Below, piece by piece: positions 10,699-20,440 of a stretch of 64,000 bases of DNA. The DNA comes from Apoda limacodes. Taxonomy: Eukaryota > Arthropoda > Insecta > Lepidoptera > Limacodidae. The stretch lies in contig OX291557.1 in the NCBI GenBank assembly GCA_946406115.1, positions 20,926,501 through 20,990,500 on the forward strand, read 5' to 3'. The position numbers and the translations under genes are program-made. Each line of letters begins with the position of its first letter. Positions within the stretch are counted from its first letter, which is position 1. The notes under the pieces were generated by a model. The model was given only the letters and a program-made list of their open reading frames with translations, was not told the DNA's origin and ran no database searches.

Positions 10699-12493
10699 CC
10701 CTCCAGCCGTTGTCGCAACTGCGATTAACAACCAGTTGCAAATTAAGAATTTTTATACTTTTTTCGCAACAAGTTGCAAATCAAAAGAACTTTTTCCTTA
10801 ATCGCAACTAGGCATTCTGATGATAAGTTTTGCAACCGGAAGCGGCAAAATAATTATATATAAATATAAATATTAATATTTAATAAATAAATAAAAATAT
10901 TTAGTATGTATCACCTAAACGAGGAGTTTCGTAAATACTGCGTGAGGGTCATCAGTACCATCGTAAGATAATATACAAGAATGGTTATTCATTTTGGAAA
11001 TGCTATTATGCAAAAAAATGTGTAAAGGAAATGTAATAAAATTTAAAGCACACGACACGAGCTGTAAAGCTAACATCGCTAAAAACATGGTACTAAAAGA
11101 GATTGATAATCTTATATAGACAAATATTTGTAATTTCGACTCTATACAACAACAATATGATAAAACAGTAAAGCGAATAAATTACTACGGTCTCCAACAT
11201 CTAAAAGAGATACCAAATTTTAAAAGTTTTAAAACATGACTCTACAACGAAAAAAATAAAATTATAGGTGCAACCAAGGTACGTTTTGAAAATCCTGACG
11301 ACGTATTTATCCCTACAAAGTATCTTAACTTTTTACTTGCTGACTATGTGGATAATAATGAGAAGATTATTATATTTTGCTCTACTGAAAATAATGAACA
11401 AATACTTAAGTACCGTCACTTTCTTGCTGATGGCACTTTTAAGAGCTGTCCAAAGGGTTTCCAACAACTCTACGCAATACACGCATTTGATAAAAGGAGC
11501 CGTTACCCCATAAACCCATTTATATTTTGTCTGATGTGTAGTAATAAAATGCGGAGCAACGAAATATTGTTCAATTTGATTAAGACCACGCTGCCTCCGA
11601 GATCGCCAAAAAAATAACTATGGACTTTCAAATAGCTGCAACTCAAGCGATCAAAAAAGTGTTTCCAGAAATTCTATTTCGCGGATGTTACTACTATTTT
11701 AACTGAAGCCTCTGGTCAAAAGCTTAGGCTCTGCAACTAAACACAAGACCAAATAACAGACAAGTCGCAAGGTGTGTTGGACTTGCTTTGTTACCTTAAA
11801 ATTTTATTACTGCTGGATACCAATACATGATGACCAAAAGTCCAGTTGGTGAAGAAATAAGAAAATTTAACAGATATTTTGATAAGCAATGGGTTAAAAA
11901 TGACGCAATACAGAATTATTGTTGTTGTGAATACGAAAAAATAAGAACGAATAATAGCATAGAAGGCTGGCATACAAAAATAAATAAATACATAAGTCGC
12001 AAAAATCCAAGTCTAGCTCACTCACTTTAAAACACACAGATTCTACGTGATTTGATTTAAGAAAAGACAGCAACAAAAAAAAATAAAGAAATAATACGTA
12101 GAAATAGACGAGGTAATCAATTCGGCAATAAACCTGAAGAATCTAAAATCCGGAAAAAATTTGCACGGAGCACTGCATAGAAATGCCCATATGCAATGTG
12201 AAAGAGGGATTCGTTTTTTAATAAAAGACTTTCTGTGTTAATTTGCCTCTTCTTCTTATTTGTTTCATTTTGTTGAGTTTTATGTTTTAGTTAAGGAAGT
12301 AAAATACGTCGATTGACTTTGCGATTTTTCGTTTAAATTGCATTATTTTTATCTTAGCCACTGGTTGCTAATTAAGAAATGGTTTTTTCCCATCGCAACT
12401 ATGTAGGTTTGGGAAGTTTTCATGCTTTTTCGAAACCAGTTTGCGGGTAAGGGAAAAGTTATGTAGATTGCAGTTGCGACATCGGCCGGAGAG
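10699..12493 (+). mobile_element. FLYWCH/MULE DNA transposon, decayed but with both ends
   Basis: The left end CCCTCCAGCCGTTGTCGCAA and right end GTTGCGACATCGGCCGGAGAG are inverted repeats (20 of 23 bases match over 10699-10721 and 12471-12493). An identical 8-bp GTTTTTAC flanks it at 10691-10698 and 12494-12501; the base before it is also G on both sides, so 9 bp is possible. Such 8-9 bp duplications are typical of Mutator-like elements. Subterminal GTTGCAAATTAAGAA and TCGCAACTA words repeat near both ends. The 1,795-bp unit carries a broken transposase (10971-12030). Confidence 0.85.
10971..12030 (+). pseudogene. MULE transposase remnant with FLYWCH-like N-terminus
   Basis: The piecewise translation starts with IYKNGYSFWKCYYAKKC, a FLYWCH-type zinc-finger signature (aromatic-W-x-C...C). 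It continues with CSTENNEQILKYRHF and LADGTFKSCPKGFQQLYAIH at 11380-11500, the MULE catalytic block with its first acidic residue in the DGTF motif. MDFQIAATQAIKKVFP near 11620 resembles the second acidic block (DFE-A...vFP). KIRTNNSIEGWHTKIN at about 11937-11985 matches the RTNN-EGWH C-terminal signature. Frames shift at least three times and several stops interrupt it, so it cannot be active. The family would cut and paste the surrounding element; the subfamily is not assigned. Confidence 0.85.
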
Positions 12494-12501
12494 GTTTTTA
12501 C

Positions 12502-13610
12502 GCGTTATGCTGTTAACTTGTATATTCTAACAGTCAGTTATTTTTTGCATTTATATAAGCATTTTTTATTTATACAGCTCCGTTTGAATGGTTTTAGCGG
12601 TAATTCATTGAAATACAAGAATAAATCATTGTTAAATAAAAAAATATACGTCAGTGCGATAAAGAAGAGAAGTAAGAGAATATGAAATTACTATTACGAC
12701 TATGTCCTACCAAAGTTGTAAAGCTAAAAGCACATACCTAAAACGTTGAAGATTTCTTTGCCAAAATAATTAAAAAGGAGTTAAAGTAGATTATTTTTAT
12801 CGAACAAAATTACATTAATTATGTGTTTACGTTTGGCTGGGTTTGAATAATATTCCATATAGAAAACTATTCCGCAGATCCATAAGAACCCTTTCAATAA
12901 AAAGTTTCAGGTATTATTGTTCTTAATTACCGTAATACCTCTAAATAGTGCAATCTAGGTAATGGCTTTACGCAATTCCAAACCTTCACATAAAAGTTAC
13001 TACTGAAAAGCAATATTTCTATTTCTACTCTATATTTTACTATCAACATATTTGTTTATACTTTAGTAATCTGTATTGTATTGGCTTTTCGTACATCTCT
13101 TGAAAATGTGTAAATAATACATGTAGGTCAATTAAATGGAACATGGACATAATCTTAGCTTTGGTTAGGTTACAGTTAATGTCTTTTATAACAAATTTGC
13201 TCGTGAAGGGTCTCTTATTTCACCAGTTTCAATATCGTATTGTATCTCATTACGTACTTGTGCGTTATTGTAATGTAAAACGCACGAGTTTCTTTTTAAT
13301 AAGGTAAAACGCACGGTTTATCAAGATGCTCCGTCTAAAACGAACGGTACTTTTTTAAATCTTAGCAAAGAGTTTTTATGTCAGAAAAGTGGTCGACATT
13401 TTATGAATAAAATTAACTTTGGGAGATAAAATATAATACATAAACATTTAATTCTTTCATTTTGACCGTAAATTACAAAATCTTTGACAAAACACAACAA
13501 TATTAATTGTGCCTTTGCCTTTAAAAAAACGCTGATGCACCCGCATCGCTAATTTGTTTAAGTAAAAATATTTCCGCGCGCTTTTTCTTTTTGCTGTATT
13601 GTTTTTATTT
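12502..13610. other. No gene recognised
   Basis: AT-rich spacer. A short TAAAACGCACG word repeats near 13275 and 13306, with TAAAACGAACGG at 13337, but there is no array or frame. Confidence 0.4.
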
Positions 13611-13614
13611 GAAA

Positions 13615-14638
13615 ATGTCAAGTAATGTTGAATTTATTAATTCGACAACGCCAGAAGTCTCAGCGGCAGCGAAAAGGCTACTCTAAGCCTCTTGCCCGAA
13701 AAATCGTCCGATAGATACAAGCGTATCAAAATTTCATCTCATGGAAAACAAGCAAAGATGCAAATTCATTTTCAGAAAGTGTTTTTTGGCCTATTTCATG
13801 GAACTTTCTCAAAAATATAAGTCAAGCTCCGGATTGCCGATATTCGGCAACAAAGGTCAGTTGAAACTAAATTATTGTTATTAACTTCTTTCACTTTGTA
13901 TTTCTCTAAAATATAGGTGTTTTGTACACCGTTTTTATCTTTTTTCAGGTTGTATTAATATTCGACATAACTGGTGCATGTAGACGTCAAGAATTTGCAA
14001 ACATCACAACTAATGATGTCGAGAACCATGGGCGGGTTTTTCTTGTCCAGGTCAAAAACACAAAAAAATAAATTCCACGAACGTTCACAATACAGTGGCC
14101 TTTTTACGACAAAGTGAAGAAATACAAAGCGCTTCGTTCAACAAAAGCGATGTCTTACAGATTTTTTCAAAATTACCAAAATGGTAAATGCACTAGCCAA
14201 CCCATTGGCATAAATAAATTTGGAGCAATGCCGAAACAAATTGCCACTTTCTTAAATTTGGTTGATCCACATGAATACACAGGGCACAGTTTAAGAAGGT
14301 CCTCGGCTACTTTGCTCGCCGATTCAGGTGGGAACTTATTGACACTGAAACCCCACGTAGGATGGTGGTCGAACAGTGTAGACGAGGGCTACATAGATTA
14401 CTAGATAAAAAATAAAGAAGAAATTAGCTTTCGCATTACAAGGAATATAAATTTGGAGCCAAGTGTTGACTCTCGACCTTCTACGAGCACACATCCGTAC
14501 ATTCCACCATCGTCGCCGCCGCCGCAGTCGCCTCCGTCACCGCCACCGACTGCAGAACTATGTGGTCTCGTTTCTCCTACTTTTACTCAAGAGAGTCGCG
14601 GATTAAAGTTAGCGTTAGCCCAAAGTATCTATTACTGA
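13615..14638 (+). pseudogene. Tyrosine recombinase (Crypton-like) pseudogene with intron
   Basis: The chosen start MSSNVEFINSTTPEVSAAAK leads, after one frameshift, into LSLLPEKSSDRYKR and an AYFMELSQKYKSS-type block, the usual N-terminal region of insect tyrosine-recombinase transposon proteins. After a probable intron (13856-13948), VVLIFDITGACRRQEFANIT carries the first catalytic Arg. EYTGHSLRRSSATLLADSGG carries the H-x-x-R box, LKPHVGWW the second His, and GYIDY the nucleophile Tyr. In-frame stops at 14069-14071 and 14402-14404 break it. The frame reopens after the second stop as a proline-rich tail (PPSSPPPQSPPSPPP) to 14638. Catalytic residues look present although the gene is dead. 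Crypton is the likeliest family; other YR elements are possible. Confidence 0.8.
13856..13948 (+). other. Probable intron in the recombinase pseudogene
   Basis: Opens GTCAGT after the exon end and closes with TTTTTATCTTTTTTCAG. Removing it joins the N-terminal alpha-helical block to the catalytic domain. Length 93 bp. Confidence 0.55.
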
Positions 14639-14981
14639 CTGACTGACTGGTCTATCAACGCACAGCTCCAAACACTTGACGGATCGAGCTGAAATTTAGC
14701 ACACATATGACACATATAGCTATTATGATGTAGGCGTGCGCTAAGAAAAGATTTTCCAAAACTAGACGGGGGTTCAAAGTTTGTGTGATGCTCGCGAGGT
14801 TAATCCATTAGTTAATTAGTTGTAGTAGTTAATTATTCATTATTTTTGAGAAAGAGAGAGAGGGAGATAGAGAGGTGGTGAGACAGTGAAAATAGGTTCT
14901 TTTCGTAATTTGAGGAGTTGCCGTAAGAATCCTACGCCGATAACCAAATTTAGGACGGGCGAAGCCGCTGGCAAAAGCTAG
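14639..14981 (+). mobile_element. Helitron-like non-autonomous unit
   Basis: Opens in a CTGACTGACTGACTGG run, passes GACGGATCGAGCTGAAATTT and a GA-rich stretch (14849-14876), and ends GGGCGAAGCCGCTGGCAAAA-GCTAG followed by T. The CTAG/T terminus after a GC-rich block fits Helitron 3' ends and recurs at 57151, 60190 and 63641. No clear 5' TC end is identified. Confidence 0.5.
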
Positions 14982-15126
14982 TTAATATTTATAAATAATC
15001 AATTATGGCTGTTGTGACAGAAGCTGCCAAATTGGGAATAAAATTTCTTAATACAAAATGTATTTTCACAAATAAAATGGTTACATAAAAAAATGTGTTT
15101 CAGCTCCTACACGCGACTGGAGTTTA

Positions 15127-15204
15127 CTCTCTCTCTCTCTCGGTCTCGGTCTCGCCGCACAATCCAACTGGGATAATATTATATAATAATAATAATAATA
15201 ATAA
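15127..15204. repeat. (CT)n and (AAT)n microsatellites
   Basis: CTCTCTCTCTCT followed by GGTCTC repeats at 15127-15155, and an AAT run at 15183-15204. Confidence 0.9.
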
Positions 15205-15292
15205 ACCCGACATTTCAAGGCTACCAAAATTAAAACGAGTAAGTACTTTTAATTATCGGCAAGTTTTGAACCTTCCAATGAAGCATTTTATC

Positions 15293-15926
15293 TAGAGATG
15301 TAAATTGAAAAAAAAAACCAAATGTTTTTTTTCATAATTTTGAAAAAAATCATGAAAAAAACTTAGGACTACAGTTTTTTTTCTAAATTTGGTTTTTTTT
15401 CAGAAAAAGTGAAATGATTTAACACCCGGAACTGAACATTAATTTTGATTTTCTGAGGTGGAGAGGGGAAAATCCTTAATCTTCGTCCGTGTTAGAATCA
15501 TCAGTATCAGTGGTGTCCACGCTTGTCCTATCGAGATCAGAATCATCACTTCTGAATCTTCATGGATTTCATTTCCAATTACTGTACTTTCAGGAATGTT
15601 CACTAAATGCTCTTCTTCGTACTCACTCAATCTCACTAATATAGGGAAATCCCCGTCCATAAATGCAAACATAGAGAATGTTGCCAGGTATTTTGAGCCA
15701 TTTTTGTTCCATTATTAAACAGAAATAGTAGTTAATACTGAATTATTTTGTTTAAATTCATATAATTGTTTTATATTGAACGTTTAACGCCTAAATATTA
15801 CTTTGTCATTATTAATTATTACGCCCTATTTTAACTTCCGTACTCATGAAAAAAACCAACTCCAGATAAAAACCAGTTTTTTATGTTTTTTTCATCTTAG
15901 AAAAAAAACCGTTTTTTTTAACTCTA
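15293..15926. mobile_element. hAT-like element with 8-bp target duplication (7/8)
   Basis: The left end TAGAGATGTAAATTG plus an A-run and CC is answered on the right by a GG-type T-run closing AACTCTA (15926). Outside lie ATTTTATC (15285-15292) and ATTTAATC (15927-15934), 8-bp words differing at one base. Poly-A/T subterminal blocks repeat inward on both sides. The unit carries a short protein remnant on the minus strand. Confidence 0.6.
15439..15712 (-). pseudogene. Acidic C-terminal protein remnant inside the hAT-like element
   Basis: Open on the minus strand from just after a stop near 15713, reading KYLATFSMFAFMDGDFPILV and LSEYEEEHLVNIPESTVIGN. At about 15560 a one-base shift leads into SDDSDLDRTSVDTTDTDDSN and then EDED-type acids and a stop. 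The Ser/Asp-rich end looks like a genuine acidic tail. No domain was recognised; its place inside a TIR-bounded unit suggests a transposon protein or a captured host exon. Confidence 0.45.
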
Positions 15927-15934
15927 ATTTAATC

Positions 15935-17394
15935 ACATTCGTGATTTTACTATGAACGTAGGTTTTTGTGTCTAAAAAGTACTTTAAATAATTTGGTCAC
16001 GTGACAGCATCCATCGTGTTGCGTGCAAGTTTATCAATTGCTTAATGCATTTCATTTTTTCATTGTTAAATCAATTTGATTTTGGAAGAATTAAATTTTC
16101 AAATACAGTTCCAAACTAATTGATATTGATACTGTTATTTTCATCCAATACATTAGTAACTAGTATATTATCATATATTTTACCCGAGTGATAGAAACTT
16201 CATTCGATATATCTTAACAGTCTTCAATTCGAGTAACTTTACTACATTTTTTTTAGATATAACATTAGGAAAATACGATCCCTGAATCCCAAAGATCTGC
16301 TGCAACTCGTGTAAAAAATGTCCGGAAAAGTTGTTGAAAATTCCATTCACGATATTCTTGAGGGGTTATTAAACCGTCCCCTGCTTGGTATTCTACAAGT
16401 GTCACCGCGCGCCTATTGCTATTTGGAATTTTGAAAAAACCCCAAAAATTCCTTTAAACGCTCTTTCTTTTACTGCCAGATTTACGTTTTATTCGTTTAT
16501 TTTAAGTTTACTTTAGAAAAAAGCAAGACACTTTTGGGTATTTTATTGGCGTAATTAAGTAATGTGTAAATAAAATTTTAAGATTTTGTGTAGATGATTG
16601 TTATTTCATAAAATGAACAGGATGCGTGATAGATGTTACGGTTACTCAGACTCGGCTCAAGGACTTGTTTCTAGGCCATTCAATATATAATAATAAAAAA
16701 ACGTGTGTCATCAATGAGGTACTAGTTCACAGTTTTCCACACTATATAAATTTCCTTATATATATGCTATAACTTATATATGCTATAACTAATAGGGATG
16801 AGAGGCTCGGCGTAGATACTGTCGAAACCTCAAATGAATCCTGTGCATAGAAGAGGCTAATCTATGATATGTTGATTATCTCAATGGCTTATATTGTTTA
16901 CAAGGTTCTTACAGCAGGTTACACCATAGATAAAGGATCGAAAAAATCCTAGGTCTGTGGGTTACACTGCGACCAAGAGTTTAAAATTTTTAGGAACCCT
17001 ATTAATAGGTATGCAAATTAAGTTGTTCTGATTTTTCTGAAATAAATAGGCAATTTGATGGAATCTTTTAAAATGTTATTTAATTTAAATATTTATAGGT
17101 ATATCTTCGCAGTCTTAATACTCAAAAGGGGGTGACCACTGTCTGGATTCACACCCACATATGTAAGTCCCTACACAAAATTATGTACGTATTGCAATCG
17201 TGAATAGGTGCGGAAAGACAAAATAAATGGAACTCATTGGTCGGTCATGGTCTTCATTTAAAATTTATTTGATTTTTTAAAATTAAATTCATAAATGTCT
17301 TTTGAATTCATTCATTGTTTTTACACAGAATTTTCACAGAAAAAATATTTATAATCTGTTATCTTCTTCTATTTCCGCCATTTCAATTGTGTTT
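15935..17394. other. No gene recognised
   Basis: AT-rich. A short ATATATGCTATAACT duplication lies at about 16760-16792. No frame above background. Confidence 0.4.
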
Positions 17395-17575
17395 TGGTGA
17401 GTTTATTGATTAATTTACCTTATATTTTTATTTATTTACTCGCAAATGTGATGTAAAACATTGTGTGTAACACGGGCGGTACGGAAATTACAAACTCCAG
17501 TCATTAAAGCCTTCAGCCTTTGGCCTTAGTCTTCTCAAAAGCCTCTCGTTAGTAATTATCTCCTTTCCACTATTA
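17395..17575 (+). repeat. Repeat K, copy 1
   Basis: Blocks TTTACTCGCAAATGTGATG, GTGTAACACGGGCGGTAC and GCCTCTCGTTAGTAAT in order. A reverse copy lies at 20290-20440 and a shortened forward copy at 33375-33490. Dispersed repeat, class unknown. Confidence 0.65.
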
Positions 17576-17579
17576 ATAC

Positions 17580-18590
17580 ACAATGTACTATGACTGTAAG
17601 TGTATGAAGATTAAGTAGATAAAATAAATACATTAAATTTTTTGAAACATGTTCTAATTCTAAATAAGTGTCTCATAACCATAAAAGTACATTTTCAAAA
17701 GTCAATAACTTAATACCTGCATATGAAAAAATGCACATAATTTTTTTTCTAATTAGTAACATTTTTATGCAAATATCGGCGTATAGGGGTTCGGCGAATT
17801 TACCAGCATGCACTGTTTAGGGCGGTGACACACGTAGAAAAGGAAATTTTATCTTTATCTAAATTTTTGGCCTGCCCTTATTACTTTAGTAAAGCTATGA
17901 CAGTTCGACTTATTTCTTGCTCTGTCATATGAAGATAAACCGAGCATTACTTTCCATAGCCCGCTGAGCTACTTTGAGCATAATATGTATTAGGCCAACA
18001 ATGATTAACCAGATACCCACCTCATCTACCATACGTGATGACATCCACTGTGTTATTCTGGGGTTTTTGGATGATAAGATACGGCGTAGTTTTTTGAATC
18101 CAAATCTTACCATATGACTTGTCAATTTTTTGGCTTTGTTAAATTACAATCTTATAATTACGATTATTGTTATCAATTGTTCACGTTTTTGGTAACCTAA
18201 TTTTTAAGCAACTGACGGCAGCTTTAGCTTTTCTTAATCAAAACAAGAAGAATAACTTAGAAAAGACTGTAAACGTAGTGACTTCACTACTTTGATGTTT
18301 CTTTATTCTGTGGTTTGGATAAAAACATACAAATTTAATATACGCGATTGGAGTTTGAAATTGACATCACAATTTCACGGTCTATAAGGTTGTGTAAGGA
18401 TCCACCACCTGTGGATCATGATTGTGGATCCAGTGAATGAGATACATTTTATAACAGCAATACTGTAACACTAACTAGCTAAAACGTCAGGCCTTTTAAA
18501 CTTAAAAAAATTAAACACAATAGAAATAAAACGCACTAAAAATATCTTTAAAACTAGTTATTAAAAAAACGATTAGTTACAAGAAAGATC
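17580..18590. other. No gene recognised; small palindrome inside
   Basis: Mostly AT-rich. GGATCCAC at 18399-18406 and GTGGATCC at 18424-18431 are inverted, with a second CCAC-CT-GTGG palindrome inside. A minus-strand open frame near 17925-18125 has no recognised motif or good acceptor. Confidence 0.4.
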
Positions 18591-18594
18591 TCAC

Positions 18595-18792
18595 CTTTTT
18601 CATGAGTGCTTTGAATCTAACAGTCATTCGAATGAAACACTTGTAAATTTTTAAGACCTTCTTCGTTCTCAGTGTGCTTGGGGGTTTAAGCGGAAAAATT
18701 CCATACATTCCTCGCCAGTTCAGCCGTTTGATATTTGGTCGCGAGGCTATATAGCCGGTTGCTATTGCCTTAAACGGCACGACGACCGCCAT
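18595..18792 (-). CDS. Candidate first coding exon, unknown protein
   Basis: A 66-codon frame, GC-richer than its surroundings, starts MAVVVPFKAIATGYIASRPN in a good context (GCGTCAATGG). It ends exactly at AAAAAG|GTGAGA, a consensus-like donor in phase 0. The peptide is basic (FRPLK-type runs, many K/R) with a hydrophobic first dozen residues, so a mitochondrial or signal-anchor role is conceivable. No domain was recognised, and no next exon toward lower coordinates could be confirmed. A TATATAG motif lies about 10 bp upstream of the ATG. It could also be a relic inside a repeat. Confidence 0.35.
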
Positions 18793-19367
18793 TGACGCCG
18801 CTATATAGATATTTTAGTGACAGTTTATCACCGATTAAGTAACGTTTCGATAATTACCTAACGATTCTGGTATTAAACATCGGCTCTTATTTGAGACGGC
18901 TTAATGAGTAAAGACTGATTTGTTAAATTAATATAAATAAAATAATCTAATAAGAAGTGGAAATGATTTTATAAGCAGTCATATCCACAATTCAATTGAT
19001 ATCCACAAAATTTTTTACTTATGACGATTTTAGGGATTGAAATCAACAATGAAAGCTATTTATCTGAAATTAATGTATTTTCAGACCTTGTTCTTGACTT
19101 TCCCAGAAACATGATTTGTTGATTTCAACTCTATTGTATATTTATTTGTAATCATCACCACTTCAAAATCTTTAAAATGATGATTATCATATAGTGTAAA
19201 GACCTTTAAAATAGCTGAATTATGTAGGTTACAACAATATTTTAAAATCGACAGCTGGGACTTTTGATATTTCATTAGATAATTTTTTTAAAGAGGATGT
19301 TTTGTCCCGCCCATTGTTATCTGAAATTAGCGTATTTTAAGGTAAGTAATAGTCATTCCGCTTAAGG

Positions 19368-20031
19368 CAGTGGTTCTGAACCTTTTTAGGTCCGTTACCC
19401 TTATGATCTAACTAGAGTCACTGATTTTACCCCTCCTCCCAACGGCGAACGCAAACAATACGTCTTAATACAAATACGTAGACTTTATTAAACATAAAAA
19501 CCATTGCACGTGAAATTTTGAGATATTTTTACTCTAAATTACATTTATAAGATAGGTTTAACTCAACAAATATATAATAACTAAAAATAAAATAACTTAG
19601 GAGTGATTTTATATTCGTCAATTAAAAGTTTAAGGCAAACATTAGTATGATGCATGCTTATGTTTGGGTGTTATTTATCTGCATAAGTATTACCTGTCTT
19701 ATCTGAGCGCGCGCCGCGTCCACCACTTGGGGCTTAGTGACCCCCCATCTCATATATGGTAGGTATAGGGGCCGCACTGTACAAAACCCCAGGTCTGGTC
19801 AAATACATACAGGTAGCTTTCCACTGGCTCTTAGACTATATGTATTTATTTATGTGTGTATGTATGTATAACATCTACCCGATACCCATAGCACAAGCTT
19901 TGGCTAGACACCCTGTGCTGACTTGTCATTTTGAAATTCGGCGTTCAAGACAACAACCAGCTCATTATTACCCCCGCGAAATACAAGTTTAACCCCTGCG
20001 GGGTTAATTACTCCCAGGTTAGGAACCGAGG
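19368..20031. mobile_element. hAT-type element with perfect 8-bp target duplication
   Basis: GCTTAAGG is present directly outside both ends (19360-19367 and 20032-20039). The left end CAGTGGTTCTGAACCTTTTT and the reverse complement of the right end, CCTCGGTTCCTAACCTGGG, match at 11 of 16 starting bases. CAGTGGTTCT..AACC is a typical hAT terminus. At 664 bp it has no transposase. A piece resembling a SINE body lies at 19820-19925. Confidence 0.75.
19820..19925 (+). repeat. SINE-body-like fragment inside hAT element
   Basis: TATTTATTTATGTGTGTATG, then ACCCATAGCACAAGCTTTGG, parallels the body of the SINE at 33597-33897 (CATAACACAAGCTTTGCTTA). Either nested SINE debris or shared sequence. Confidence 0.45.
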
Positions 20032-20289
20032 GCTTAAGGTTTTAATCATAGTTAAGTTTCGCTTTACCGGTGATTAGGACGAAACAAAATTTCTATTTTT
20101 TTTGGTAGCTTCAAAATAACTTATTCTTTAATGATGTATGTAGTGGTCCAGTTTTTCTTATTTAAATAAGTCATTATATCATAAAAATTGCATCCTGTCA
20201 TGTACGTAAATAACGGTACAAAAGAAAAATCATAAGCAAAAATCAAAAAATATCTTAAAAAAAATTTTGCTCGGTAAGTTAGAACTTTT

Positions 20290-20440
20290 ATTACTAACGA
20301 GAGGCTATTTAGAAGCCTTAGGCCGAGCTGAATGACCCGAGTTTGTAAATTACGTACCGCCCGTGCTACACACATTGTATTGCATCACATTTGCGAGTAA
20401 ATGTGCCCACACGGAATAACACAGTTTACTAGTAAGTGCG
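20290..20440 (-). repeat. Repeat K, copy 2 (inverted)
   Basis: The reverse complement shows TTTACTCGCAAATGTGATGC, GTAGCACGGGCGGTACGTAA and GCCTCTCGTTAGTAATAA in the same order as copy 1. Confidence 0.65.

Noticed and set aside
17925..18125. 66-codon minus-strand frame as the second exon of the 18595-18792 candidate
   Set aside because: No acceptable acceptor upstream and no motif linking the two.
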